A program made the position numbers and the translations under genes. The notes below the pieces were generated by a model. That model did no database searches and had not been told where the DNA came from. It saw only the letters and a program-made list of their open reading frames with translations. From the NCBI GenBank assembly GCA_021798875.1, contig JAJZBN010000002.1:18831-82830 (forward strand): a stretch of DNA of 64,000 nt. The letters are read 5' to 3'. The first letter of the stretch is position 1, and every line of letters begins with the position of its first letter. This DNA is from a bacterium (GTDB lineage Bacteria; SZUA-79; Acidulodesulfobacterales; Acidulodesulfobacteraceae). Of the stretch, positions 9,041 to 18,970 are shown piece after piece.

Positions 9041-9988
9041 TTATATAAACAACGAACTTACGGAATCTTCTTCGTGAATCCTCTTTACTGCTTCTCCGAG
9101 AATATTAGCCGTACTTAATATTTTAAATTTGCCTGATAAATCGTTTCTATTTTTTTGGTCTATAGTATCGGTAATTATAAGTTCTTTTATAGGAGAATTA
9201 TTTATCTTTTCTACGGCACTGCCTGATAAAACGCCGTGGGTAGCCATTGCAATTATTTCCTTGGCTCCGTTGTCCGCTAAAGCCGAAGCGCCTTGCGCAA
9301 TAGTGCCGGCAGTATCTATCATATCGTCAAGCATAATTGCCGTTTTATTTTTAACGTCCCCTATAACGTTCATTATTTCGGCAACGTTTGCTTTTATTCT
9401 CCTTTTGTCGATTATGGCAAGATTTGCGCCTAAATGTTTAGCAAAAGATCTTGCTCTTTCGACGGCTCCTGCGTCTGGAGAAACTACTACGATATCTGAT
9501 GAATCGTAATTTTTAGTTTTTATATAATCCAGAAGAACAGGCGCCGCATATAAATGATCCACCGGTATATTAAAAAATCCCTGAATTTGTCCTGCATGCA
9601 GGTCCATAGACAAAACTCTGTCCGCACCGGCGGTCGTTATAATATCGGCGACTAATTTTGCCGTAATGGGAACCCTCGAGGCAGTTTTTCTATCTTGCCT
9701 TGCATAACCGTAATACGGAACCACGGCGGTTATCCTATATGCCGAAGCTCTTTTCATAGCGTCGATCATAATCAATAATTCCATGAGATTTTTGTCAACA
9801 GGATTAGATGTGGACTGTACAAGAAAAATATCGCATCCCCTAACGTTTTCGTTGATATTTATGAAAGTTTCACCGTCGCTGAATTTATAAACTTCCGCAT
9901 CGCCAAGAGATATACCCAAGTAATCCGCCATTTTTGCGGCAAGATCCTTATTTGAATTTCCGGTAAACAGTCTTAATTTATATGTCAT
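9041..9988 (-). CDS. prs: Ribose-phosphate pyrophosphokinase (PRPP synthetase)
   Basis: A 315-residue class I PRPP synthetase, making PRPP from ribose-5-phosphate and ATP for nucleotide, His and Trp synthesis. Visible motifs are [16 protein letters not shown], the flexible loop [20 protein letters not shown], and the PRPP-binding loop DDMIDTAGT near residue 220. Length is exactly the family norm. The ATG comes directly after the third copy of the tRNA-Gln flank repeat and has no clear ribosome site, so the repeats form its leader. Confidence 0.97.
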   Translation of the reverse strand: MTYKLRLFTGNSNKDLAAKMADYLGISLGDAEVYKFSDGETFININENVRGCDIFLVQSTSNPVDKNLMELLIMIDAMKRASAYRITAVVPYYGYARQDRKTASRVPITAKLVADIITTAGADRVLSMDLHAGQIQGFFNIPVDHLYAAPVLLDYIKTKNYDSSDIVVVSPDAGAVERARSFAKHLGANLAIIDKRRIKANVAEIMNVIGDVKNKTAIMLDDMIDTAGTIAQGASALADNGAKEIIAMATHGVLSGSAVEKINNSPIKELIITDTIDQKNRNDLSGKFKILSTANILGEAVKRIHEEDSVSSLFI

Positions 9989-10233
9989 TTTATCGTTAAT
10001 TTAATTTTTATCTTTTCTATTTCTATTCTGCTGGCTGGGGCGGGAGGATGACTCCCTTCGGTCGTGATCGCATACCCAACTTTATTGTTAATTTAATTTC
10101 TATCTTTTCTATTTCTATTCTGCTGGCTGGGGCGGGAGGATGACTCCCTTCGGTCGTGATCGCATACCCAACTTTATTGTTAATTTAATTTCTATCTTTT
10201 CTATTTCTATTCTGCTGGCTGGGGCGGGAGGAT
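9989..10233 (-). repeat. Tandem repeats of the tRNA-Gln 3' end and flank (92-bp unit)
   Basis: Downstream of tRNA-Gln on the minus strand its last 18 bases, a 44-base AT-rich flank and a 30-base spacer (TTGGGTATGC...GGGAGTC) form a 92-bp unit. The tRNA 3' end occurs at 10216-10233 (real gene), 10124-10141 and 10032-10049, exactly 92 bp apart. The last AT-rich flank (9989-10031) differs at two bases and runs into the prs ATG. The spacer starts TTGGG and ends TC just before the copied ATCC, as at the tRNA-Ser locus. The copies cannot fold into tRNAs. Confidence 0.93.
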
Positions 10234-10290
10234 TCGAACCTCCGAATGCAGGAATCAAAATCCTGTGACTTGCCGCTTGTCGACACCCCA
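10216..10290 (-). tRNA. tRNA-Gln (anticodon UUG)
   Basis: A 75-base tRNA with encoded CCA. Acceptor TGGGGTG pairs with CGCCCCA (one G-U pair), with G as discriminator. The anticodon stem CAGGA/TCCTG encloses loop TTTTGAT, giving anticodon TTG. The T-arm is GGAGG-TTCGAAT-CCTCC. It lies inside the spoVG-prs interval, as in many deltaproteobacterial genomes, and is probably processed from the operon transcript. Confidence 0.96.
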
Positions 10291-10342
10291 AATTAAAATA
10301 TAAACTATGCAAAGCTATATAATCTTTAATAGCGGCTATAAT

Positions 10343-10606
10343 CTATTCCTGATTGCTTACAGCAGTTTCATACGACGCAAGCACTGCCGTTTCTATCATA
10401 TCTCTTGTTTCGTTATTAAGCGGATGAGCGGTGTCTTTAAATGTTCCGTCTTTTCTTTTTTTACTTGGCATAGCGACAAATAAACCGTCCTTTCCGTTAA
10501 TAATTTTAAGGTCCCTTACTACGAAACAATTATCAAACGTAATCGTAACATAGGCTTTTAATTTTTCTTCATTAACAGGAAAAACATTAACTTCTGTAAC
10601 TTGCAT
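10343..10606 (-). CDS. spoVG: Septation regulator SpoVG
   Basis: An 87-residue SpoVG family protein. The conserved block VRDLKIINGKDGLFVAMPSK is followed by KDTAHPLNNETRDMIE, both hallmarks of the family. SpoVG is a small RNA- and DNA-binding regulator first described in Bacillus septation and also found in many non-spore-formers. GGAGGGAT lies seven bases before the ATG. It sits 37 bp after ispE and upstream of tRNA-Gln. Confidence 0.95.
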   Translation of the reverse strand: MQVTEVNVFPVNEEKLKAYVTITFDNCFVVRDLKIINGKDGLFVAMPSKKRKDGTFKDTAHPLNNETRDMIETAVLASYETAVSNQE

Positions 10607-10643
10607 AAAAATCCCTCCAAAATGAAATCGGTTGAGTAATAAT

Positions 10644-11537
10644 TTATAAAGTTTCCGTCAAAAAAATAAAATGCACTATGTCGTTAAAATTAAACGATTT
10701 TATTTTATCTGCATAATCTTTAGCGCTATATTCAGAATTAAAAGCTCCAAACACGGCTGAGCCGCTGCCTGACAAAAGAGAAATTTCCGCTCCTTTTAAA
10801 ATCATAGATTCTTTAATTTCTTTTATAACCTTATAATTTGCAAATATAACGTTTTCGAAATCGTTTTTTAAGTTTATTTCTTTAAAGCCTAAGTATTGAA
10901 TATTATAATAATTTGACTTATTTGTCAACAAAAAATCGTCGTAATCGTCATATGCTTTTTTTGTGCTTATTCCAAAATCCGGGACAACTAAAACTATATA
11001 GTACTTCGCAAGAACACCCGATTCAATTTCTTCTATTTTTTCGCCGAAACCTGATACTACCGCATCTTTTTCGGTAAGAAAAAAGGGGACATCCGACCCT
11101 ATTTTTAATGCTATTTTCGTTAATTCCGATTTATCGAATGGGTTGCCGTAAATTTCGTTTAATTTTAATAGAAGTCCTGCTCCGTCGCTTGAACCGCCGC
11201 CTAAGCCGGCGTTAAAGGGAATATTTTTTTCTATTAATATATCAATTCCTTTGTTTCTTACATTTAGCGAATTAAAAAAAAGCTTGGCAGTTTTTATAGT
11301 TATGTTATCCTCGTTGGAGAGCGATTGGAGTTCGCGTTCCGAAATTTTGTTTTTTAAATTTGAACCTGCAGTCGTTTTAATTTTATACTGTCCATCCGTT
11401 AAATTAAACGTTATTTTATCTTTAAGGTTAATTTTTCTCATAAGTGAAACTATTTTATGAAGTCCGCATGATTCTTTTTTACCGATATTTAAAGAAAAGT
11501 TAACCTTGGCGGGAGCGAAATAAACTATATCTTTCAT
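10644..11537 (-). CDS. ispE: 4-diphosphocytidyl-2-C-methyl-D-erythritol kinase
   Basis: A 297-residue GHMP kinase of the MEP isoprenoid pathway that phosphorylates CDP-methylerythritol. The N-terminus has FAPAKVNFSLNIGKK; the GHMP phosphate-binding loop is GLGGGSSD (111-118); the C-terminal motif is LLSGSGSAVFGAF. Its ATG overlaps the nuoN stop by 4 bases (ATGA), so translation is probably coupled to the complex I genes. Confidence 0.95.
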   Translation of the reverse strand: MKDIVYFAPAKVNFSLNIGKKESCGLHKIVSLMRKINLKDKITFNLTDGQYKIKTTAGSNLKNKISERELQSLSNEDNITIKTAKLFFNSLNVRNKGIDILIEKNIPFNAGLGGGSSDGAGLLLKLNEIYGNPFDKSELTKIALKIGSDVPFFLTEKDAVVSGFGEKIEEIESGVLAKYYIVLVVPDFGISTKKAYDDYDDFLLTNKSNYYNIQYLGFKEINLKNDFENVIFANYKVIKEIKESMILKGAEISLLSGSGSAVFGAFNSEYSAKDYADKIKSFNFNDIVHFIFLTETL

Positions 11538-13087
11538 AAAGAAGCTAAAGAAGCAGCAGAATAATTGGCGAAATTAATAAATATTTGAGGATAAACACCC
11601 ATTATCAGTGTAAAAAAGAGGCATATTATTACGGCCAGTATTATTCCTTCGCTTATATTTCCGTTAACAATACCGTAATTTTTACCTTCGCCGGCTATAC
11701 AAGAAACATTGGAATCTTCCTTTACTGGCATGTACATTTTAACAATTATCTTAATATAGTAATATGCAGCAAAAGCGCTGTTAAGCAATGCGATAAAAAC
11801 TAACCAGTAGTAACCTGATTTTACTGCAGCAGAAAATACATAAAATTTTCCCATAAATCCTCCCGTTACGGGTATTCCTGCAAGAGACAGCATAAAAAGA
11901 GCCATAGCCGCCGAAATAAACGGATATTTATAAGCTATGCCGGATAAATTTTTAATATCTAAAGAAGCTATATCTGAATTTTCAAATATTATAACTACGG
12001 CAAAAGCTCCCGCCGTCATAAAAATATACGTAAAAAGATAAAAAAGGGTCCCAGAATAACCGTAAAAACCGCCGCCTATTATTCCTATAAGTATATAACC
12101 GGCCTGAGCTATCGAAGAATAGGCTAACAGTCTTTTAACGTTCGCAGATAAAATTGCCGCTATGTTCCCGAAAGTCATAGATAAAACTGCCAGTACCCAG
12201 AGAATATCGTTAAAATTAATAACGTTAATATTGTAAATTAGCACATAAATTCTTAAAAATACTGCAAAAGCCGCTATTTTTATTCCCGTCGCCATAAATG
12301 AAGTTATAGGAGTCGGCGCTCCATCATAAGCGTCGGGAGTCCAAGCGTGAAAAGGAAATAAAGACATTTTAAAGGCTAGTCCTACCATAAACAATAAAAG
12401 TCCGATAGAAAGATATTCGCCCATACCGCTTAAAATTGAAGCGCTGCCGTTATTACCGTAAGAAATATTTTCCAAATACGTATGTATCGAATTTAAATTC
12501 AGGTGTCCGACTGCGGCATAAATAAAAACAGACCCAAAAATTAAAAAGGCTGACGCAAAAGTTCCCAGAATCAGATATTTTAGCGCCGCTTCCGTACTCC
12601 GAGCATTTCCTCTTATATATCCCGTAAGTATATAAGAACAAATAGACATAAATTCTAATGATATAAAGACCATTATCAAATTATTCGATGCCACTAAAAA
12701 CATCATCGCCGATATTCCGAAAAGAATAATACTGTAAAATTCGGGATAAGGTAGATCAAAATTTTCTATATAATCCTTAGAAACAAGGACGGTTAAAAAA
12801 CCGGACAGCAATATAGCGATAAATAAAAATACGTCATAGCCGTTAAACACAACGGAACCGTAAAATCCGGTAAGATTTCTACCCGACAGCATTACGACGT
12901 ATAAAATAGAAAACGCTATACCTATTAAAGACAGATAATACGAATTTTTACTTTTTGCTATTTTTTCAAAAAACGTTAAAAATAGTACTATAAAAGCAAA
13001 TAATATTACTACCGCTTCCGGTATAATACTAAGCATGCTTTTTTCTAAAGAATTTAATCCGTATATTGCAGGCATTATATTATGCAT
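11534..13087 (-). CDS. nuoN: NADH-quinone oxidoreductase subunit N
   Basis: A 517-residue antiporter-like membrane subunit of complex I with about 14 helices. SLEFMSICSYILTGY, the proton-channel region LFPFHAWTPDAYDGAPTP and KRLLAYSSIAQAGY match NuoN. It overlaps nuoM upstream by 8 bases and ispE downstream by 4 bases. It is the last nuo gene. Confidence 0.96.
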   Translation of the reverse strand: MHNIMPAIYGLNSLEKSMLSIIPEAVVILFAFIVLFLTFFEKIAKSKNSYYLSLIGIAFSILYVVMLSGRNLTGFYGSVVFNGYDVFLFIAILLSGFLTVLVSKDYIENFDLPYPEFYSIILFGISAMMFLVASNNLIMVFISLEFMSICSYILTGYIRGNARSTEAALKYLILGTFASAFLIFGSVFIYAAVGHLNLNSIHTYLENISYGNNGSASILSGMGEYLSIGLLLFMVGLAFKMSLFPFHAWTPDAYDGAPTPITSFMATGIKIAAFAVFLRIYVLIYNINVINFNDILWVLAVLSMTFGNIAAILSANVKRLLAYSSIAQAGYILIGIIGGGFYGYSGTLFYLFTYIFMTAGAFAVVIIFENSDIASLDIKNLSGIAYKYPFISAAMALFMLSLAGIPVTGGFMGKFYVFSAAVKSGYYWLVFIALLNSAFAAYYYIKIIVKMYMPVKEDSNVSCIAGEGKNYGIVNGNISEGIILAVIICLFFTLIMGVYPQIFINFANYSAASLASL

Positions 13088-14639
13088 TGGATAACCCCGT
13101 CTTTATTTTTATGGCATTATAAAAAATCTTGTGATGATTCAGCATAGTTAAAAAATGTAAAACCGAGGGATCTATTCTGTCTAAAAAGGGAGCAGGATAA
13201 AATCCCATTAAAAACATTAATATTATTAAAGGCAAGACGGTTATAATTTCTCGGAGGTTCATATCGTCGAAAAACTCGAGATGATGATCGTACGGCGCGA
13301 TTTGATCATGAGGATCTTGAAACATGACTCTCTGAAACATCCACAATAAGTAAACCGCCGCAAAAATAATACCGCTGGTTGCAATAATAGTCAAAACAGG
13401 GTATGAACGGAACGAGCCTATTAAAATCAGAAATTCACCGATAAAACCGTTTAATCCGGGCAAACCGACGGATGCCAGGACGGAAGTTAAAAATAAAACA
13501 GTTAATATAGGAGCTTTTTTTGCTATTCCTCCTAAATCTTTAATCTGTCTCGTATGCATCCTCTCGTAAATCATACCGACAAAAAGAAATAAGGCTCCGG
13601 TATCTACCCCATGATTTAACAACTGGTAAACGGCTCCATTTATGCTTATAGCGGTAAACGCAAACAATCCTACCATTATAAAGCCCATATGCGAAACGCT
13701 TGAAAACGCAACTAATCTTTTTAGGTCTTTCTGAACTATGGAAACAAATGCTCCGTATAAAATTCCTATAACTCCTATTACTACGATATATGGAGCTAAA
13801 ATCAATGCTGCATCAGGCAGTAAAGGAATCGCAAACCTGAAAAATCCGTAAATTCCGAACTTCAATAAAACTCCTGCAAGTATAACGCTGCCTGCGGTAG
13901 GAGCTTCCGTATGAGCATCCGGCAGCCATGTATGAAACGGAAAAATCGGGACTTTAATTGCAAATCCAAGAAATAAGGCTATAAACAGCAGTATTTGTAA
14001 ATTTACCGGAATATTAGTATTATACAGCCTAATTAAATTGAACGTAAAATTGCCCGTCTGTTGATAATGTATTATAAATATATAAATTATGCCGAATAGC
14101 ATTATTAAAGATCCTGCAAGGGTATAAAGAAAAAACTTTACCGCAGAATATATTCTTTTCCCGGTGCCCCACATTCCTATAATAAAATACATTGGTATCA
14201 GCATAAATTCCCAAAAAACGTAAAACAACAGAACATCCAACGCGGCAAAAGTACCTAACATAAATGTTTCCAACAGAAGCATTAAGATAACGAATTCTTT
14301 AACATGGTCTTTTATGTATCTGTAACTTGACAGCAAAGAAACGAACGTCAATAAAGTCGTCAAAAGAATTAAAAAAAGGCTTATGCCGTCAATGCCTAAA
14401 AAATAAGATGCTCCGAACGACTGAATCCAGTTAAATTTTTCTATGAATTGAAACTTATACGTATCAGGTTTAAAATATCTAAACAGATAGCATGAGGCGA
14501 TAAACTCGATAAGCGACAGTAACGTCGCAACATTTCTTAGCAATCCTTCGTTTTTCTTATTTATAGGCAGTAATATCAATACGGCGACGGTTGGAAAAAA
14601 AATCAGAATTGTTAAGATGTATTTCATAAAAAAAGCCAT
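13080..14639 (-). CDS. nuoM: NADH-quinone oxidoreductase subunit M
   Basis: A 519-residue proton-pumping membrane subunit. FYVFWEFMLIPMYFIIG (with the key glutamate in WE), VPIFPFHTWLPDAHTEAPT and KRLVAFSSVSHMG are the conserved NuoM blocks. Length is typical. It lies 65 bp after nuoL and overlaps nuoN by 8 bases. Confidence 0.97.
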   Translation of the reverse strand: MAFFMKYILTILIFFPTVAVLILLPINKKNEGLLRNVATLLSLIEFIASCYLFRYFKPDTYKFQFIEKFNWIQSFGASYFLGIDGISLFLILLTTLLTFVSLLSSYRYIKDHVKEFVILMLLLETFMLGTFAALDVLLFYVFWEFMLIPMYFIIGMWGTGKRIYSAVKFFLYTLAGSLIMLFGIIYIFIIHYQQTGNFTFNLIRLYNTNIPVNLQILLFIALFLGFAIKVPIFPFHTWLPDAHTEAPTAGSVILAGVLLKFGIYGFFRFAIPLLPDAALILAPYIVVIGVIGILYGAFVSIVQKDLKRLVAFSSVSHMGFIMVGLFAFTAISINGAVYQLLNHGVDTGALFLFVGMIYERMHTRQIKDLGGIAKKAPILTVLFLTSVLASVGLPGLNGFIGEFLILIGSFRSYPVLTIIATSGIIFAAVYLLWMFQRVMFQDPHDQIAPYDHHLEFFDDMNLREIITVLPLIILMFLMGFYPAPFLDRIDPSVLHFLTMLNHHKIFYNAIKIKTGLSNA

Positions 14640-14704
14640 TTTTATTTCCTTTATAGTTTATACGTTATCATTATAGCGTTAATTTTATATATTATATGTT
14701 AGCG

Positions 14705-16588
14705 TTACCTTATAAAATAATAAAAAAGAACCGCCGCAACGCCTATAGAAAGCGTCAAAATATAGCTCATCAGCATACCGTTTTGAATTTTTCTTGCTTT
14801 TACGGAAAAATTTCCAAACGCTCCGGCAATCCCGTTAACGGCGCCGTCTATTATCTTAATATCCACGACTTTCCAGAGAAAACCAAAAAAAACAAGCATT
14901 GGTTTGACGATTAGAAAATCATATATTTCGTCTATATAAACCTTATTATAAGAAAGTTCATAAACCGGTTTAAACATATTCTTTATTTTTTCAGGATCTA
15001 TAGCCTTTTTAATATACAATAAATAAGCTATATATATTCCGATTAAACCCGCAGCTACGGAAATAGAGCTTAGAACATACCAAGGCATACTATTTACTAT
15101 AGGAGCAAAATTTTTTGCATTCTGAAAATCTACATGCAGGAATTTATAAAATACAGAATGATTTAAAGGCGGTATTCCCAGAAAACCTATAGTAGAAGCT
15201 AAAACAGCCATTATTATCATAGGAATTGTCATAATTTTCGGGGACTCATGCACATGCAAACCTTTATCTATTTTAGACTCTGCAAAAAAAGCTAAAAATA
15301 TCAGCCTGAAAATATAAAAAGCCGTCATTAATGCCGCTACCTCTCCTACAGCCCATGCAAAATAATAACCCTTATTATAAACATCCGCTAATATAGCATC
15401 TTTAGAAAAAAATCCGGAAAAAGGAGGTATCCCCGACAGTGCAAGACCGCCTACTATGAAAGTAATTGCGGTAGTTTTCATTTTCGAGTATAGTCCGCCC
15501 ATTTTTCTTAAATCCAATTCTCCGGAAAGCCCATGCATAACGCTGCCGGCCGTTAAAAAAAGCAGTCCTTTAAAAATAGCGTGGGATATAAGATGAAACA
15601 TACCTGCCGTATATGAACCAATGCCAACCGCCATAAACATATAACCCAGCTGGCTGACGGTAGAATATGCTACTATTCTTTTTATATCATACTGAGTAAG
15701 AGCTATAAACGCCGCAAAAAATGCAGTAAACGTTCCTACTATAAGAACTACTTCGGAAGCCGTAGGCGAGTAAGAAAAGAGCACGTGAAATCTTGCTATC
15801 ATATATACTCCGGCAGTGACCATAGTTGCTGCATGTATTAATGCGCTGACGGGAGTAGGTCCTTCCATTGCATCCGGCAGCCATACATGCAAAGGGAATT
15901 GCGCCGATTTACCTACAGCTCCAGCAAACAACAATAGCGCTATCACGGTTACGGTCAGTGTCGGCATTGTAGGCACCATAGCAAATATTTTTTCGTAATT
16001 AAGAGTTTTAGTCGTCATAAATAAAAGGAATATTCCCGTTGCAAAACCAAAATCCCCGACTCTGTTTACTATGAAAGCTTTTTTGCCTGCATCCGAGGCA
16101 GACTTTTTTTCATACCAGAATCCTATAAGAATGTATGAACAAAATCCGACAGCTTCCCAAAATACGTATAGTAAAAGCACGTTATTAGAGATAACGAGCA
16201 TTATCATCGAAAACACGAACAGATTTAAAAATGAAAAATATCTTGAAAATCCCTTATCGTCCTGCATATATCCTATGGAGTATATATGTACCAGCGTACT
16301 TACACCTGTCACCATAACGAGCATGATTACGGAAAGTCTGTCGATAACGGCTGAAACTCCTACTTTTAACGTTCCCGCATGCACCCATGGATAAAGAGTA
16401 TCGGTAAAGCCGTGAGAATATGCGACTATAAAAAACAGAATAACTGACAGAATAAAGGATATTCCTATAAAAGCGCTGGCTAAATATCCGGAAAACCCTT
16501 TAAGATATCTTCCGAATAAACCCCATAACAGCCACCCTGCAAGCGGAAATAAAGGAATGAGCCATGTAATAGTTGTTTTGAAATCCAT
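14705..16588 (-). CDS. nuoL: NADH-quinone oxidoreductase subunit L
   Basis: A 627-residue distal proton-pumping subunit. LLYVFWEAVGFCSYILIG, SAQFPLHVWLPDAMEGPTP and KRIVAYSTVSQLGYM are visible in order. The C-terminus has the extra long helix region of NuoL (about residues 510-560) that lies along the membrane arm. AAGGT precedes the ATG. It is 20 bp after nuoK. Confidence 0.97.
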   Translation of the reverse strand: MDFKTTITWLIPLFPLAGWLLWGLFGRYLKGFSGYLASAFIGISFILSVILFFIVAYSHGFTDTLYPWVHAGTLKVGVSAVIDRLSVIMLVMVTGVSTLVHIYSIGYMQDDKGFSRYFSFLNLFVFSMIMLVISNNVLLLYVFWEAVGFCSYILIGFWYEKKSASDAGKKAFIVNRVGDFGFATGIFLLFMTTKTLNYEKIFAMVPTMPTLTVTVIALLLFAGAVGKSAQFPLHVWLPDAMEGPTPVSALIHAATMVTAGVYMIARFHVLFSYSPTASEVVLIVGTFTAFFAAFIALTQYDIKRIVAYSTVSQLGYMFMAVGIGSYTAGMFHLISHAIFKGLLFLTAGSVMHGLSGELDLRKMGGLYSKMKTTAITFIVGGLALSGIPPFSGFFSKDAILADVYNKGYYFAWAVGEVAALMTAFYIFRLIFLAFFAESKIDKGLHVHESPKIMTIPMIIMAVLASTIGFLGIPPLNHSVFYKFLHVDFQNAKNFAPIVNSMPWYVLSSISVAAGLIGIYIAYLLYIKKAIDPEKIKNMFKPVYELSYNKVYIDEIYDFLIVKPMLVFFGFLWKVVDIKIIDGAVNGIAGAFGNFSVKARKIQNGMLMSYILTLSIGVAAVLFYYFIR

Positions 16589-16608
16589 TTTATTAACTAC
16601 CTTTTATA

Positions 16609-16902
16609 TTAATTTTTTAATTCGTTTGCTTTATCCATGTCGACAGTTCCTTTTTCTCTGTAAAAAGCAACTATTATACCGAGTGCCACAGCGGCCTCTG
16701 CTGCAGCAACAACCATTACGAAAATGACGAATATATCGCCCGAAATAAGATTTAAACGGTTCGATACCGCTACAAAGCCGAGATTTGCGGCATTAAACAT
16801 TAACTCTAAACTCATAAAAACAATTATTAAATTTTTTCGCATAAGAACTCCCAAGGCACCTATGCAAAAAATAATTCCAGCCACTATTAAATAGTTATTC
16901 AT
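16609..16902 (-). CDS. nuoK: NADH-quinone oxidoreductase subunit K
   Basis: A 97-residue three-helix membrane subunit. It shows the GVLMRKNLIIVFMSLELMFN block with the conserved membrane glutamate (SLELM) and a second glutamate in AAAEAAVALGI, both on the proton path. Size is normal (about 100). It lies between nuoJ and nuoL. Confidence 0.97.
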   Translation of the reverse strand: MNNYLIVAGIIFCIGALGVLMRKNLIIVFMSLELMFNAANLGFVAVSNRLNLISGDIFVIFVMVVAAAEAAVALGIIVAFYREKGTVDMDKANELKN

Positions 16903-16929
16903 ATATTATCACCCGACTTTTCAAGACGT

Positions 16930-17433
16930 TTAAAGTTTTTTCTTGGCAAATAAATATGCACCTATAATCGCTACAAAAAGCAGTATAGAAGCAATTTCAA
17001 AAGACAGAGTATATTTAGTAAATAAAAAATTCCCTATAACCTGCGTATTGCCGATTTTATTTATTACAGAGTGAGTAAATATACCGGTAGGCTTTTTAGT
17101 CATTCCGTTTACCGTATATATAACTATTTCCCCAAACAAAACTATTGCAATAATTATTCCTATAATTTTCTGATGAAAATCAGTCTTGACGGCGTTTAAT
17201 CTTGAAATATTTAAAAGCATTATAACCAATACTACAAGTACCATTATCGCTCCAGCATAAACCAGTATTTGCATTACTGCAAGAAACTGCATATCTAAAA
17301 GTACGTAAAAACCTGCAAGCGCAAAAAAACAAAGTACTAAATAAAGCGCGGAAGTCAATGGATTTTTCATAGATATAACCATCAACGCAGAAAAAATAGC
17401 AATAAACGCAAAAATGTAGAAAAGTGCTTCCAC
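16930..17433 (-). CDS. nuoJ: NADH-quinone oxidoreductase subunit J
   Basis: A 167-residue membrane subunit with five predicted helices. MKNPLTSALYLVLCFFALAG and LAVMQILVYAGAIMVLVVL are the conserved first and third segments of NuoJ (ND6). It is 17 bp after nuoI. Confidence 0.96.
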   Translation of the reverse strand: MEALFYIFAFIAIFSALMVISMKNPLTSALYLVLCFFALAGFYVLLDMQFLAVMQILVYAGAIMVLVVLVIMLLNISRLNAVKTDFHQKIIGIIIAIVLFGEIVIYTVNGMTKKPTGIFTHSVINKIGNTQVIGNFLFTKYTLSFEIASILLFVAIIGAYLFAKKKL

Positions 17434-17450
17434 GATTAATACCTCAAGTT

Positions 17451-17966
17451 TTATCTAGATTTAATTAATTTATCTATGCCGTAAATGCCTTCATCCCGCG
17501 TATAAAATGCAACCTCGTAATCGGCTCCAAGACTGATAGCTTCCTCGGGACATATTTCTTCGCAGTAACCGCAGCAGATGCATCTTAATAAATCTATTTC
17601 AAATGAAGACGGATGACGTCTTCCGTCGTTATAGATTCCTTTGTTCAAATTATCTAAACTGTGATTTTGCTTTTGTCTTTCCGTAAGTTCGTGTTCTATT
17701 CCGTAGTCCACGTAACCGGTTTTTATTTTTATCGCTTCGGAAGGACATACGGTCTCGCATAAAATACAAGATACGCATCTTAAAGAACCGTCAGGATTAA
17801 CGTTAAGATGAGGAAAAGCCCTGAATCTTTCGGCTATCCTTAGATGCTCTTTTGGATACTGAAACGTTACGGGTTTTTGAAAAAAAGTTTTAATAGTCGT
17901 TTTAAGACCTATTAAGAAATTTTTAGAAATCTCCAAAATCGACTTTTCTTGTTTTTGGGTATTCAT
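17451..17966 (-). CDS. nuoI: NADH-quinone oxidoreductase subunit I (ferredoxin-type)
   Basis: A 171-residue peripheral subunit carrying clusters N6a and N6b. Two C-x2-C-x2-C-x3-C-P motifs are at C64-C74 (CVSCILCETVCP) and C129-C139 (CICCGYCEEICP). It passes electrons from NuoG to NuoB. It is 3 bp after nuoH. Confidence 0.97.
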   Translation of the reverse strand: MNTQKQEKSILEISKNFLIGLKTTIKTFFQKPVTFQYPKEHLRIAERFRAFPHLNVNPDGSLRCVSCILCETVCPSEAIKIKTGYVDYGIEHELTERQKQNHSLDNLNKGIYNDGRRHPSSFEIDLLRCICCGYCEEICPEEAISLGADYEVAFYTRDEGIYGIDKLIKSR

Positions 17967-17969
17967 TTG

Positions 17970-18956
17970 TTATCCTTTAAGCAAAACCATTACGAATCCT
18001 GTTACTATAATATTTGCAAGAGCTATCGGAAGCAGAAACTTCCACCCGAAATCCATAAGTTCGTCGTATCTAAGTCTTGGATACGTCCATCTCAGCCATA
18101 AATAAATAAGTATTACAAAAAATACTTTTATCAAAAACCATATAACCGGCGGTAAAAAAGGGCCCTGCCAGCCGCCTAAAAACAAAGTCGTAATTACTGC
18201 GCTGTTTACCACCATCTGAGCATATTCGCCGATAAAATAGAAAGCGAATTCCATACTGGAGTATTCCGTGTGAAAACCTGCGACGATTTCTCCTTCCGCC
18301 TCGCCTATATCAAAAGGAACCCTGTTCATTTCCGCTGTTGAAGCTATTAAATAAAGAAGAAACCCGACAGGCTGATAAACAACAAACCATATGTGAGATT
18401 GCTCGGAAACTATTTTAGACAAGCTTAGGTCTCCGGCAATCATTATTATACCTACAATAGAAAGCACAAGTGCAATTTCGTAGCTTACCATTTGAGCGGC
18501 GGTCCTTATGCCTCCAAGAAGAGAGTATTTGCTGTTAGATGCCCAACCTCCTATAACTACTCCGTAAACGCCTAAAGAAGTCAGCGCAAGAATAAAAAGT
18601 ATCCCGACGTTTACGTCCGTTATTTGAAGGGGTACGATATGCCCCATAATTTTTATAGGCGCTCCGAACGGTATTACGGCGAAAGTAGTTAAAGCCGGTA
18701 TTACTACTAATATAGGAGCCAAAATAAATAAAAACTTATTAGCTTCGCTAGGTATAATATCTTCTTTAAAAAATAGTTTAATGCCGTCTGCTATTGGCTG
18801 CAGAAACCCGTGAAATCCTGCTTCCATAGGACCCATTCTGTTTTGTATCCTGGCTGCGATTTTGCGTTCTAAGAGAGTTAAATAAGCGGCCGACAACAGC
18901 AGTCCTGCAAACACTATTAATATTTTAATAACCTCAGCAATAAGCCAAAAGAGCAT
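17970..18956 (-). CDS. nuoH: NADH-quinone oxidoreductase subunit H
   Basis: A 328-residue membrane subunit lining the quinone site. LLERKIAARIQNRMGP, the loop AEMNRVPFDIGEAEGE and EYSSMEFAFYFIGEYAQM are conserved blocks with the glutamates of the quinone chamber. Eight transmembrane helices are expected. AAAGG precedes the ATG. Confidence 0.97.
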   Translation of the reverse strand: MLFWLIAEVIKILIVFAGLLLSAAYLTLLERKIAARIQNRMGPMEAGFHGFLQPIADGIKLFFKEDIIPSEANKFLFILAPILVVIPALTTFAVIPFGAPIKIMGHIVPLQITDVNVGILFILALTSLGVYGVVIGGWASNSKYSLLGGIRTAAQMVSYEIALVLSIVGIIMIAGDLSLSKIVSEQSHIWFVVYQPVGFLLYLIASTAEMNRVPFDIGEAEGEIVAGFHTEYSSMEFAFYFIGEYAQMVVNSAVITTLFLGGWQGPFLPPVIWFLIKVFFVILIYLWLRWTYPRLRYDELMDFGWKFLLPIALANIIVTGFVMVLLKG

Positions 18957-18970
18957 TTTTATGTTACCTT

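Noticed and set aside
10115..10312. 65-codon open frame on the minus strand over tRNA-Gln
   Set aside because: It runs through the tRNA and its tail repeats, has no ribosome site and no family resemblance.
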